The position numbers and the translations under genes were made by a program. Shown here in pieces: positions 1-12,600 of a stretch of 64,000 nucleotides of DNA. The notes beneath the pieces are model-generated. The model did not search any database, was not told the DNA's origin, and saw nothing but the letters and a program-made list of their open reading frames with translations. Origin of the DNA: Romanomermis culicivorax (Eukaryota; Nematoda; Enoplea; Mermithida; Mermithidae); assembly GCA_963922205.1 (NCBI GenBank), contig CAWUHX010000039.1, positions 496,001-560,000 of the forward strand. The letters run 5' to 3'. Every line of letters begins with the position of its first letter. Position 1 is the stretch's first letter.

Positions 1-130
1 TAGTATAGCTTAATGTCCACTAAACACTTCATTTTGTTTCAAAATTAGGCACCCAGTGATTAATTTTTAGAACTTTAGGCATCAGTAATTCCTCCTCATA
101 CCCCTCCCTATGGGGTAGTCTGTATCAGAA
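1..130. repeat. dispersed repeat R1, copy 1 (cut by the window edge)
   Basis: The run from 'tagtatagcttaatgtc' to 'ccctccctatggggtagtct' matches, with scattered differences, the copy at about 63060-63195. A third copy lies at about 25180-25370 in the reverse orientation. The shared landmarks are 'aaaattaggcac', 'cagtgat' and the G/C-rich 'ctcatacccctccctatgggg'. No coding potential is seen. The element class is unknown. Confidence 0.6.
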
Positions 131-1780
131 CATCTGAAATGATAGCCATAGATGAAATGTCCTTGTTTTTTCAGAAAAAAAGTTTTTTCAGAATTCTATT
201 TTTTGCCTAATCTCAAAAACTGTTCCTTGAAAACTTTTCCCAAGATAGATAACGCTCGATTGCAAAAAGCTGTTACCGATGCATCGGCCACCGTACTAGT
301 AATATTAGCCAATATTCGATGACCAATACCATTGGATAAATATTTGAAAATTATAACATATAAAGCATCACTCCCATAATTCAATCGTTCTTTTTCTTGA
401 AATCCTTCTAAATAATAGAACTGGAAAAAAAGTATAGCATTCTATAAATTTACGATTTTCCGCTAAATCATGTCGCTGAAAATCTGGAAGCATTGTCCAC
501 TAGTCTACATCAATTTACAACAAAAAAAATCTAGTGCTTAAGCGACTTTGATCACAGTACTAATTTCCGTCTCTTTTTATTAAATGCTTGAAATTGGAGG
601 ATGACCAAAGTTGATACCAATTGTTTACACGAAGGTTCATTATTTCACACTTGTTGCTTTCAACATGATATTCTTGAATAATTCTACATTAAATAAGGAA
701 AATTGAACGATTTTTAAGCATAGTTTTTTAGCAGGTGTAGACTAAAAATTATTCATCATCCATTGTGTCATAATGCATTGATGGAAAAAAATCATATTGT
801 CATCACAGTCAACCTTTTACTTTCACAAATAACCAAAAGTTACCTAATATTTCATTTACTCACTAAATAATCGCATACAAGGCTGATTAATGCAAGAATT
901 GCCAAAGAAAATAGGACAATATTCAGTAGGTCGCCCGAAAAACCATCAGCCGATATTCAGTCACGTACACAGTTTGTTTATTGCATGAGCCTCTTCTTTC
1001 TTTCCGTGGGTCATTTGAGAAGGATAATGATGACTTGCCATGATATTCAAATATAAACTTTTGACATCTTGAATTTTCACGAGAAGAATTATCGCGGACT
1101 GGATCAGGTATAATGTTATCAGTGCTGTGATTGCTACTCCAGACAATGGTTTGGAATGACTATTTGTGTATTGGATTGACCTTTTTGGTTCAAAAATAAA
1201 TTTATTATATCCCACAATTTAATACTTAAAAGGCAGCACTCCCTATGGGGGGTATGGAGGGTATTACCCCAGTCGTAAATTTGGAAATTCATTTACTACC
1301 TCGGTAAAAACAGCTTTTGGTAGACCTCATCCTTTCCTCAGTAGAGTATAGTAATTCGAGAAAAGTTGTACAATGTGTGCTTGAGAGGAATTACTCACTG
1401 GTCTTTTTGAAACATTTACTGAGCAGATGATAATGAGAAAGTATGCAACTTCTGTGCCATATAGTGATTTTTAGGAAAGGATATCAGCACATTTATGTAT
1501 ACTACTTGTAGAAAATCATTTTATATATAATTGGGAGATGAAATAATGAGTCATGTAAATATGTGATTTATCAAAAAATCGCCCCTTGGGAAGAAAAACA
1601 TTATGTTCTCAAAATTCTTCCTCTTCATAGTCTCCTTTCCTTTTTCCCGCTTCTACGTTGGGTCTTCTGTGCGCATATGGTTATATTTCTCCACTCAAGC
1701 TGTGGCATACTTTCCTATGAGTTCAGGAGTGGTACCTGGTTTCAAACTCGTGATTCAGAATCAAGTGTGATTAATAATAC
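131..1780. other. non-coding stretch, no convincing gene
   Basis: Two short minus-strand open frames occur, at 196-384 (62 codons) and 961-1215 (84 codons, with a hydrophobic stretch ending IILLV). Neither has a recognisable domain or clear splice context. A degenerate fragment resembling R1 lies near 1228-1300 ('ctatggggggtatggagggtattacccc'). These could be exons or decayed gene pieces, but I cannot support a call. The region may hold the upstream intron of the Rgl gene, whose first visible exon starts at 5467. Confidence 0.3.
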
Positions 1781-2797
1781 CAGGGTTTTTTTTTGACCTA
1801 CGAGTCACAAGCCAAGTACCTTGTTGACCTAAAATTTTACAAGCCATTTCAAATTTTTACAAGCCAATTTCATAATATCAGTATACGTGAATAAATTCCA
1901 ATGCTAGGTTATTTTTCAAAGAAATGTATATATTGAGCATCACAGCAATCGATCAAAAGAGAGATGTCATTCAACATTTATTCAATAACATGTTAGAGCC
2001 GTTAATTCATCAAAATTCAGGAAACAATGACTTTGAATTGCATGAGAAATCGACAGTCAAGTCTTTTATGATGACAAGTGAGAGCCCAGAAAAGCTAGTA
2101 ATCTTTCCTGCGTGAAACACAGGAGAAAAGTTTTTGGGTATCGACATTCTACGATGCTGGAAAACCAATTTTCCAAACACTTATTTGAAGAATTAAATTT
2201 GAATTTTGTGTTTAAAAGTCGTAATTTCTAGAATTTTATATTTGAAAAATTTTAAAACCATTAATTTATCCACAAACTCTCATGAACTTGGCCGAAAAGA
2301 TATGAGTAAGAAGAGTAGAAATTTCCGAAAACTACTTCCCTGAAGCTTTTGGATTGATTTTACGTTAAGAAAGGAATAATCGCTTCAAAAAGTTTACAGA
2401 CTTGATGTATTGATCTTTTTCAAAAAACGTGAATCTTCATTAAATATCAAGATGAAATATTGAAGATTACCAATTAAAACATGAGATAATACGTTTAAAA
2501 TGATTAAAACTATTAAAAATTAAATGATAAGTGGAGGTAGACATGTTTGAAGCGGCGCCTGAGCTAGGAAATAAATAATAATGCTTTTTTAAGTTATAAC
2601 CGGCGCGAAGCGCCGGAAAATTTTGAGATTATGACCTTCTAAAATGCACCAAAATGCATCTTTTCTGTATCCGATGTGATCAAACACATGTTTTAGAACA
2701 TTATGACAAGCCATTTTGGCTTGTTGGACTAAAATTCTACAAGCCATTTTGTCAGTCCAACAAGCCATGGCTTGTAAAATGCTAAAAAAAAACTATG
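1781..2797. mobile_element. non-autonomous hAT-type element, ACAAGCC-terminal type, copy 1
   Basis: The element runs from CAGGGTTTTTTTTT to AAAAAAAAACTATG and is flanked on both sides by the exact 8-bp duplication AATAATAC (1773-1780 and 2798-2805), as expected for hAT transposition. Both ends carry repeats of ACAAGCC/GGCTTGT. The interior holds the shared body seen in other elements here, including the palindromic module near 2600 (CCGGCGCGAAGCGCCGG) followed by 'aaaattttgagattatgacc'. No transposase is present. The second copy is at 4303-5349. Confidence 0.85.
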
Positions 2798-3065
2798 AAT
2801 AATACTAAAGCCACATTCGGCATCAGCACTTCCAATTGGAAGCACTGTGTCGTATGCCCAAATCCACGTGGCTGGCGCGTCAGAAAAATAACACTCGGTG
2901 AGGGGCTCAAACCGTCGACCTTCTGCATACAAGGCAGATGCGCTATCCAACTGCGCTAACCGAGCCACGTGGATGGTTCGGAAATTGTGGTTCTAGTTGG
3001 TGTGGTTAGTGCAGGACTGCCGCGTAATGAATAGCCAGACGCACCACTACAACAACTGTTACAAG
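2798..3065 (-). repeat. tRNA-containing SINE-like repeat, copy 1
   Basis: On the minus strand a unit begins 'tgttgtagtggtgcgtctgg', contains a tRNA-like segment bracketed by CCACGTGG motifs, and continues with 'ttatttttctgacgcg' and 'gggcatacgacac'. The same order occurs on the plus strand around 30679-33045, where it is split by a hAT insertion, so this is a dispersed repeat rather than a single tRNA gene. Its two ends here are occupied by hAT-type elements (1781-2797 and about 3065-3831). Confidence 0.65.
2893..2965 (-). tRNA. tRNA-Thr(UGU)-like sequence inside the SINE-like repeat
   Basis: The 7-bp acceptor stem GCTCGGT/ACCGAGT pairs with one G-U. The D arm has GCGC/GCGC, and the anticodon stem TCTGC/GCAGA closes the loop CTTGTAT, giving anticodon UGU. 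The T arm is weaker, with GGTTTGAGCCC in place of a clean GGTTCGAATCC B box. The poor T arm and the flanking repeat suggest a SINE head or tRNA pseudogene rather than a working tRNA. A second copy is split at 30767-32995. Confidence 0.55.
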
Positions 3066-3831
3066 TGTTTTTTTTTGCCGTCGGCAAATGAAAATTTCTA
3101 GCGGCAAATGAACTTTGAGTCGTCATTTGTACATGTACAAACGAGAAGAATCCAAAATTTTGCCGAAATTTGTAACAAAAATTGAGATTTCCGCTTGTCT
3201 CAGCGGAACTGTGCTGCATGTTGTGAACCGCGCCTTATTACTGTGGTATAAATTTTATGATTTTCCAAATATTGAAAATTTTGGAATTTTTTGGATGGAA
3301 ATAATAAATTGAGTCTTAATTGAATTGAAGTACTTAGATAAATCAGTAGGTTTAACTTTGTTGTCGTTGTCAATTTTTATTAGTTTTTACCTCACCCGCA
3401 ATTCTTCAGACATCAAGTGGGGAAAATTTTTTTTAAATTCTTCCCACCAAGCAATTTTGCTCACTTTTTCAGGTGCTAAATATGACTTACTCATGCACTC
3501 CTTTTTATAGAAATCTGTTATTTTACTTTGAACTGATGAAGATGCAATAAAATTGTTTGAGAAAGATCTTCCTCTACTTGAATGATTTTTCGACGTGCGG
3601 CCCTGCCCGGTGTTGAATAAATTTTGTTGTTGTTGAGTATTTTTTTGATTTTATTTAGAGCGGTCTCACTTCTTCTAAAATCATAATATATTTGATTCGA
3701 TATCTGTACCAATAAGTACGCAAACAAAATCGCTTAAAAAACTAATATTTTCATCGTACAAATATGTACAAATGAAAATTGCCTACTCGTTTGTACATGT
3801 GCAAATGGGTCATGTACAAAAAAAAACACTG
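3065..3831. mobile_element. non-autonomous hAT-type element, GTACAAA-terminal type
   Basis: The right end is AAAAAAAAACACTG followed by GTTACAAC. The left end is GTGTTTTTTTTT preceded by GTTACAA, so the target duplication matches 7 of 8 bases and the left end has lost its first bases. Subterminal TTTGTACATGTACAAA-like palindromes appear at both ends (near 3125 and 3790). The same terminal type is seen at 26063-26813 and 62009-62444. No transposase is visible. Confidence 0.6.
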
Positions 3832-4302
3832 GTTACAACCCTTATCAGTGATGGAATAAGCTCATACTCCCGATGATGCTGGTTCAAGTAATGTTTCCAA
3901 AAGTATATTGTGCCCGATTCTTGAAATGTGCAGGAATCAGTTGACACGACAATCTTCAAAGTCTGACCATTCACTGTATATAATTAGTACATCCATGCTG
4001 CATGATGGGGAGCTGGAAAATGGGGCCGAAATAGTAAAGGTTTTTGACGATAAAAGTGTAAAGCAGGGGCATTATTCATTTTTGTAAGTGAGAACTGTTT
4101 TGCGGTGAAAGTACACACGCCGCCCCCACCGCAATAAAGTAGGGAGCAAAAAAAAGGTCACGGTACGGCGCTGGGCATATGTCAAGTGCTACCCTTACAA
4201 TTTACGATTTTACACCTACCTAAATTTTCGACCTTGGGGACTTCTGATAAAAAGCCTGGGAAGTTCTGCTAAAAAATGTGGGCAGCCTGGGGATGTCAGG
4301 GG
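3832..4302. other. non-coding stretch
   Basis: No gene is recognised. The part from about 4190 to 4260 ('acacctacctaaattttcgaccttgggg') resembles a segment of repeat R1. A C-rich patch lies near 4120 ('cgccgcccccacc'). Confidence 0.4.
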
Positions 4303-5349
4303 CAGGGTTTTTTTTGACCTACGAGTCACAAGCCAAGTGGCTTGTTGACCTAAAATTTTACAAGCCATTCCAAATTTTCACAAGCCCTAGGTTATTTTTT
4401 AAAGAAATGTATATATTGAGCATCACGGCAATCGATCAAAAAAGAGATGTCATTCAACATTTATTCAATCGTTAATTCATTAAAATTCAGGAAACATTTG
4501 AAATTTTTGAGTTTGATCCAAGTCTACTCTACAAGCATTGTTGAACAAATTTTCCAGCAAACTATCCAAGAACATAATGACTTTGAATTACATGAGAAAT
4601 CGACGGTTAAGTCCTCTATGATGACAAGTGAGAGCCCAAAAAAGCTATTAATCTTTCCTGCCTGAACCGCCTGAAAAATTTTTTGGGTATTGACATTCTG
4701 CGATGCTGGAAAATCATTTTTCCAAACACTTATTTGAAGAATTAGATTCGAATTTTCTGTTCAAAAGTCGTAATTTCTAGAATTTTATTTTAAAACCATT
4801 AATTTATCCACACACTCTCACGAGTTTGGCCGAAAAGATATGAGTAAGAAGAGTAGAAATTTCCGAAAACTATTCCATGAAGCATTTGGATTGATTTAAC
4901 GTTAAGAAAGGAATAATCGCTTCAAAAAGTTTACAGACTTGACGTATTGATCTTTCACAAAAAATGTGTCAAGGGAAAAATGTGAATCTTTATTAAATAT
5001 CAAAATGAAATATTGAAGATTACCAATTAAAACATGAGATAATACGTTTAAGATAATTAAAACTATTAAAGATTAAATGATTAGTGAAGGTAGACATGTT
5101 AGAAGCAGCGCCTGAGCTAGGAAATAAATAATAATGCTTATTCGAATTATAACCGGCGCAAAGCGCCGGAAAATTTTGAGATTATGACCTTCTAAAATGC
5201 ACCAAAATGCATCTTTTCTGTATCCAATATGATCAAACACATGACTCAAAAAATTCTGACAAGCCATTTTGGCTTGTTGAACTAAAATTCTACAAGCCAT
5301 TTTGTCAGTCCAACAAGCCATGGCTTGTAAAATGCTAAAAAAAACTATG
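4303..5349. mobile_element. non-autonomous hAT-type element, ACAAGCC-terminal type, copy 2
   Basis: The element starts CAGGGTTTTTTTTGACC and ends CTAAAAAAAACTATG. It is flanked by the exact 8-bp duplication GTCAGGGG (4295-4302 and 5350-5357). Its body is closely similar to copy 1 at 1781-2797, including the ACAAGCC repeats at each end and the GGCGCAAAGCGCC-type palindrome near 5153. It lies 117 bp upstream of the first visible Rgl exon, so it sits in an intron or upstream region of that gene. Confidence 0.87.
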
Positions 5350-5466
5350 GTCAGGGGATTTGTTTTTAGTGAATCTGCTTGAACCTTATAGACTTTTTTA
5401 TTACTTCAAAAGCCTAAATGTATATACGTAATGTCCATATAACATTATAGAAAATATTTTTTCCAG

Positions 5467-8400
5467 GATACTAGTGGTCTATGCACCGATGATTCTTCCA
5501 GAATAAGTAGCGTCTGTTCGATAGAGTATTACAAACGAAGATTTGATGATCCAGAGTTCCTGCCGTCGTCGAGTAAATCGATTTACGGGACTCCGCAGGA
5601 TCACTTGCAATGGGAAACAGTCAAAGAAAAAGTATTGAAAGCTGGAACTCTCAAAAAACTCGTAAAGGCGCTTTTGGACGAAGAATTTCACGTGGATTCG
5701 CGGCATTTCAACGTCTTCTTTGCAACATTTCGAGCTTTTTCCGAACCGCATGACGTCTTACGTGCAATACTAGCTGAGTAACACAAAATTTTAAAACAAT
5801 TGAAGTGTTATATTGAGTGTACGGACCTAGTCTTGGAATCATAATTTTATCTGGACTGACTGAAAATTTTCGAACAAACTTGACGTAAAATTTTATCTCA
5901 AGTTCAATTGTAAAACATCATAGGTGGCGCGACAGCGTCAACCTATAATATACTTGGCCCCCAAATTTCATGTCCCCCCCCCTCTAGAGCCAAAACGGTA
6001 AGAGCTAGAACCTTCGGGTTTTTTGCATAATATCGGGCATAGGGGCAAACTATGGGGTGCCTTTTGTCATTTTGCCTCTATCTGCAAGTGGTGCTCGGTG
6101 GGGCCCCAAAAACAGGTAAAAAACGCACCTTTTTAGGCCCCCCAGTTCCACCATGCCCAGCAATCGGTGTGCCATATCCAACCTCCATACTTCGGCCTAA
6201 GCATCTTGGGGGTGTAATCTCAAATGCGAATTTTTTTTTCTTTGAAATATGGCCTCAATTCAATTATATGGTTGTCCAAAGTCCCGGAAAAAGCCCAATT
6301 CCCCAATTTTGTTATATAATACTTGTGGGTTCAAAAAAATTAGTTTTTGCAGCATAATGCACTACTAATTTTTTAGCCGTTTCAAATAAACCTGTAGCCT
6401 TATTGGGATTTTTGGGCTGCAGGGGTTTTCGACCATTGGGAATTTGATGGACGCGGTCACTTTACACGAAAAATTATCCCGGGTGTAAACAAGCGTATTT
6501 CCGTGATTTTTCAGTGGAGGGAGTTTTCGACTGCGGGGAATTCAATAGACGTCCTCACTTTACACAAAAAAATTATCCACGGTGTAAACAAGCGTACTGC
6601 CGTAATTTTCTTGTGGAGGGGATTTTCGACAACGAGGAATTCAATGAATGTGATCACTTTACACCAAAAACTATCCCGTGTGTAAACAAACGTATTTTCG
6701 TGATTTATTGATGGAAGGGGTTTTCGACCACGGGGAATTTAATGAATGCGATCACTTTACACAAAAACTTATCCCGGTTGTAAACAAACATATTTTCGTG
6801 ATTTTCCGATGGACGGGGTTTTCGATCACGGAGAATTTGATGAATGCGATCATCTTATAAAAAAACTATCGCGGGTGTAAACAAGCGTATTTTCGTGATT
6901 CTTATGGAAGGGGTTTTCGACTACGGGGAATTCAATGGATGTGTCACTTTACACAAAAAAATTATTCCGGATTTAACCAAGCCTGTTTTCGTGAGTTTTT
7001 TGTGGGAGGGGTTTTCGACCACTGGGAATTTAATGAAAGTGATCACTTTACACATCAATTCATATTGAGTGTAAACAAATGTATTTCTGCGATTTTTGAG
7101 GGAAAATGTTTCTGACCATGGGAAATTCAATGGACGGAGTCAGTTTACACTAAAAAAGTCACTTGTGTAAACAAAGGTATTTCTGCGATTTTTTGGGTTG
7201 AAGGATTCTAAACCATGAGGAATTCAATAGATATAGTCACCTTTCAGTATCTTTACACCGTTTTTAAGTACTATGCGGTTTACACATCCTTTACTTTTGC
7301 CGGAAGTGAGAATTCGTTGCTTGAAGTTTTTTTTTTTTTTTTTTTTGAAGTGCAGATGACCAAATTTAAGACTTCAATGTGCTTCTATGAAAGTTGTTGT
7401 GCATGGTTGAGGCCCACTAAAAAGAGGTGAACTAGTTTATTAGAAAATGCCCCGATCGGGCAGAAAAAAGGAGAATATACTTGCTTCGACAGTTGCCATG
7501 GTAGAAAAAGAAGTGGACTAGATTTTTGAGAACTTGGGTCGAAGTTGGAAAAAATTCACTTCCTTTGTATTGGATTTTCATTCTTTCTCAAAAAAATTGT
7601 CTATGTCTGTGAAAAAGTATATTCTGCAGCTGAGTGCATCAACACACTTTCCAACCAAGCATGTGCATCTCTGAAATTTTTAGGAGAGTACAGGCGTGGA
7701 CCTTGGTGTTTTAGCATTTTGTGAGACAAAAAATTAAAAAAAAAATTGACCAAAAAATTTTTTTGCATAACAAATTTTCCGGTTTCAAAACCCTTGTAGA
7801 AATTTGTACCCTCGTGTCTCCTCTCACACATGTTTGCTTCCAATGGTGTTAAACATTTCACTGAATTTGGTGTCAACAAAAAGAATCAAGTGACATTTTC
7901 GCATAATTTTCTTGTCTCTAAAGCAAATAAATATGAAAATTTCTGTGATTCCCAAACTCGAACTTAAACCTTAGTTTTAGTTAATCCTGAAGTGAGTATG
8001 ATTTCTGCATTGAAAGAAAATAATTTGAACATTGTGAATAGCTTAAACTCAGGATCATCAATTTAATCCCGATGTTGAGATTATCCTCATGTTGGGTTAG
8101 TGCAATGAACCTCAGGTTCCTTTATCGTTCTGAAAATGACTGTAATATGCCTCCCTCACTATTTTTCAGCTAGTGTGAAAGGCAGGAGTTTTGAATTGGT
8201 CGGGAGTTAGAATCCTATTGGTCTACCATTTCTTAATACTTGAAGTCAGGTGCATATAATTTTCATATAGAAAAATTTTACTGTAGTTGATACCAGTTGA
8301 AGGACAAAATGCACGATGCTGCAGAATGTACTTTTTCACAGACATAGACAATTTTTTTGAGAAAGAATGAAAATCCAATATAAAGGAAGTGAATTTTTTC

Positions 8401-9666
8401 CAACTTTGACCCAAGTTCTCAAAAATCTAGTCCACTTCTTTTTCTACCATGGCAACTGTCGAAGCAAGTATATTCTCCTTTTTTCTGCCCGATCGGGGCA
8501 TTTTCTAATAAACTAGTTGTTAATTACTTTGAAAATATCTCCAGTTGGCTAAGGCAGCGCTGGGTAGTAGAGGCTCCTGCTGATTGAAAACGTCCTCGCA
8601 TTTCTCAGGTCTCATCATGTACCATGGCATCAGCGGCTTACCTTGGCAGGTTAGGGTTGGCCAGGGACTCTACCGGACTGGAGGTTTTCTGAATATTTAG
8701 TGTGTCTTTAGGAAGTGTTGGGGAAACGAAAATTTAGGCGGAGGCATATCTTCATTCCCACTATTACACGCATGTAAGCTACATGGTATCCAAAATCAGA
8801 GCAGCTGCAGCTGTTCGAACTCATTAAAATGTTGCTGAAAATTGTCGATCTTTTTCAAAAAAGTGTCAGCAATATTGCATTTTATAGTTCTTCACTCCAC
8901 AAAGAATCATTTTATGTACTTTTTCGGACTAAAACACTATTTTTCGAGACATTTAGACAATTTTAGTGTCAAGCATAGCTGTCATTGGGGGGGAGTTGAG
9001 AGGGAACCCCCCCCCCCAACTTTGCCAACTATATACCCAACAACCACCCCCCAGTTTGGAAAAAATTGGGAAAAAAGTGCCTTTTTTGGGAAAAATTTTG
9101 GCTTTTTTCGACCCCCTCCTCCAAAATTTCGGAGTTACCCCCCCCCCCCCAACTGGTCGGACCTCTTACAGATATGGTGTCAATAGTGTTTTCCATCACT
9201 CTTGAGTCCTAACCCCCCACAAATGGATCGCATAAACTGACCACTCCCTTAAAAAGAGTCTCTGACCCGAAAGCTGTTGTACATACATTTAGTATGCTGA
9301 ACTTTGTCACGTGTATATGTTGTAGATTTACTGGTTCGTATTGAAATATTTATAGGGTTTACGTTATTCTGAGCGAAAAAGAAGCCATAGCCGAAGTTAG
9401 AAAAGCTGTCGAAATTCAAACCAGGTATTATGGAATTTATCGGTTAAAGTAGCTGAAAATACCTGCAAATGTTTAAAGGTCCTGGTATAATATTCTGAAC
9501 TGGTGGATTGATTTATACCCAGACGATTTCCGGGCACATCCGTATTACAATTGTCTGACGCATTTAATTGAATTTACGCGAATTCAACAAGGAATTTTTC
9601 ACGATCTATTCGTAAAATGCGTGAGAAGGCGGGACGATTTTTCTCGCTCATTGATGAAGCCGTTCA
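5467..9666 (+). CDS. Rgl: Rgl exons 1-3 of the visible gene: REM (RasGEF_N) domain
   Basis: Exon 5467-5777 encodes [16 protein letters not shown] and then [19 protein letters not shown], typical of the RasGEF N-terminal motif that buttresses the catalytic domain. It ends in phase 2 at 'gctga|gtaac'. Exon 9356-9424 gives [19 protein letters not shown], and exon 9479-9666 gives [20 protein letters not shown] followed by [16 protein letters not shown]. The acceptor at 9478 was chosen because it keeps the frame open through the Trp-rich start. The 3.6-kb intron between the first two exons holds a tandem repeat (6410-7290), a foldback element (7430-8518) and a MITE (8974-9176). Confidence 0.88.
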
Positions 9667-12600
9667 GTAAGCAGGAAAGCGATAGCAAAATATTATCATA
9701 TAAACTATGCCACCACACGTTGAAGTTTATAGAAGGATAAACATGAAACTAGAACATCGTCTCTAGCAAAAGTAATTAATTTTTTATGGTATACTGTGTT
9801 CATACGTCTGAGTCATTTTTGTTCGGGACTTTGAGAAAACTGTTGGTACCATTCCTAAAGATTAAGCTGACAATGATTTTGATTTTTACATACCTGAAAA
9901 TTTACAGCTGGTCGTTTCGCAATCGAAAAATTTGTTCTGTCTTCCCCGGCCGATAATCCGAATGGACATATGCTCGTCAATTCGGTCAAGATTCCAAGCG
10001 TTGTGCATACTGACGCCACATACGTCGCTGAACAGTTGACTTACTTGGATGCGGTAGTGAACTTTGTCATGAACCTTAATTATGCCTGAAGGCAGCATTT
10101 TACTGTGGCATCACAGAAATTTGTCAGAACATAATTATATCGAAGAATAACATTGCTTCGTGATGCTAATCTAAATTAGAGGTATTAGTTGTACCGAGAA
10201 GAAAAACATTGATTTTGGTCACGTGCAGCAGCATGTCATACTGTTCATTATTTGTGCACGGAGAATTAGGTCACGTTCATTTTACCGACAGGCGGACTAA
10301 TCAGCTACATTTCTAATATCTACATTGTATTCAGGAAATTTTCAAACGCCTCGTTCCTCACCAATGTCAAAGTTGTTTCTGGTCAAAACGAGGTAATAAG
10401 ACGAATAAAACTGAAAATTCCGACTCGCACAATGTACCGCGGAGTGATTCTCAAGATATGGAAATTTATACGGTGAAAGCTACAATCGATCAATTCAATT
10501 GCATATCAAGACGAGCCATGTCTACAATAGTTCATAAGGTTGACATGAAATGCGAATATCGGGCTAGGATCATCGATGCGTGGATTGAAATTGCGCAGGT
10601 AAAACTGAATGTTAGCGAGTATGTCACTTGGAATAGATCCATATGGATAATCAGTATTCTGAGTGGGTTGGAAATTTCTCTCAGTTGACGCGCGTGAACT
10701 GGAAATAATGTAATTCAATCTGCTAGAAACGTTTCAAATCTTTGGCGATAGTTGCGCGTTCATCACCTTTGTTTCATTAGGTGTTTGTAGCAAATCAGTC
10801 CATATATTTTTGCTATGCTATGCTAATTTTTTTTTGCTATGCTGTGCTAAATAATTCAATCTTTCTTATAGGAATTACGATATATGAAAAACTTCTCATC
10901 ATTAAGAGCAGTTTTATCGGCATTACAATCAGAAGCAGTTTATCGACTAAAGAATACCTGGTCGCTTATTAGTAGGTAATGTAAATAATTCTTTCTTAAA
11001 ATTTTCGGGTAGTTTTCATCGATTCTGCTATGTACTCATAGTGACAAAGTCAACGATTTTAATGAGTTATCGAGATTGTTTTCCGAAGAGGATAACTATA
11101 ATGGCGCTAGAATGTTGTTGGAAAAAGAAGGAACGGCTAAAGTCGTCAGTCAAGAGTTGAAGAAATCAACTGCTAATAGATTGGACTATCATAGAAAGAA
11201 GCAGTTGAAGTATAGACGCGTAAAAAGCGACGTGGTAGGTGTATAAATGTGTATGCCATTCTGCTTTATTGTAACATCACACTTAATAGGGTCATGTTTT
11301 TAGGTTTGAAACGATTTTTAACAGTCATTTTAGTTTCATGCATGTGGATGTTGATGTCATAGTTTTGAATCGGCCTCCGAATAATCTATAACAATGCTTA
11401 TATATTTTCAATCTTTGCGATAAAATGCAGTCTTATTTCCATGCTGTTTGTCACGCCCAAGAATACGTTTATAACTATTTTGATTTAAAATCGGAAGATC
11501 TGCGGAAGTTTGAAAAATGGAAGGACTCAGTCCGAATACTGAGTTCCTCGACTTTTTCTACATTTGAAAGCAATTGAGTCAAGTTTTGTTGTGAGTTTAT
11601 CTATCTTTATCGTTTTAGAGAAAGATAGATCACTTTTACCTTGCCGTTTTGCAAGAGGGATGCAAATCATACCTCCGCTCAAGGTCTTAAAAATGGATTA
11701 TTGTGTATATGGGTATCCAATTTTTGGGAATTTTCAGTGGATATTCAGGTACCATCGCCAGGATTTGATGTTATGAGGTACAATTGAAAATAATAAATTA
11801 AAGAAAACATAAATCTTAGTTTGAATATATGCTGTTGATGCAAAGACAATGTAATGAAAAGTTTATTACGACAAGAAACTTCAGCAAAGATGTTAAGTAG
11901 TTCAGAAGTGTCAATTTCACACGTTTCTGTGAAATAGTATGAAATAACAGCAAGATCTGACACTGGTTTTATTGTCATTGATTTTATTTCCTCGCAGAAT
12001 ATTCGAGCTGGCATTTTTGCTATTGACATTCTGGAAGACTGAAAAATCAAGCATTTATTTAAACCATTATGTTCGAATTATCTGTTCATGCTTTCTAGAA
12101 ATTCACGATATAGAAAATTTGGAATTAGTATTCATTTGAAAACTTTCGTAAATTTGATTGAAAATCTGTGAGTAAGAATAGTAAAAATTTTCGAAAACCA
12201 ACTACTTTCACGAAGCTTTTGAATTCAATTTACATTAAGAAAAGATTTTTCGTTTAAAAAAATTGGAGAAGTTGCAGTGTTTATCTTTCTCAAAAATGCG
12301 TTGAGGGAAAAATGCGAATTTTCATAAAATATCAAGATAAGCTATTGAAGATTACCGATTAAAACTTGAGATAATACGTTCAACAGGATCAAGACTTGAG
12401 CCATATGAGGAACAATAATCAATAAATCAATAAAGCTATGACGCGCCGAAAAATTTTGACATTTGGACCTTTCAAAATGTATTAAAGTGCATCTTTTTAG
12501 GTCCAACCTCCGAAATTTTTCTCCCTTTTCGAAATTTTTTTCACAACACGATTTGGGGAAGAACCAGTAGTCACTAGATATCTTAGAAGAATTTTTAGTA

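Noticed and set aside
196-384. 62-codon minus-strand open frame
   Set aside because: No recognisable domain and no good splice sites at both ends; could be chance in AT-rich DNA.
961-1215. 84-codon minus-strand open frame with a hydrophobic stretch, considered as a chemoreceptor-type exon
   Set aside because: Only one hydrophobic segment, no family motif and no neighbouring exons.
6503-7068. Chain of 60-74 codon plus-strand open frames
   Set aside because: They follow the 97-bp tandem repeat and change frame between units; not a gene.
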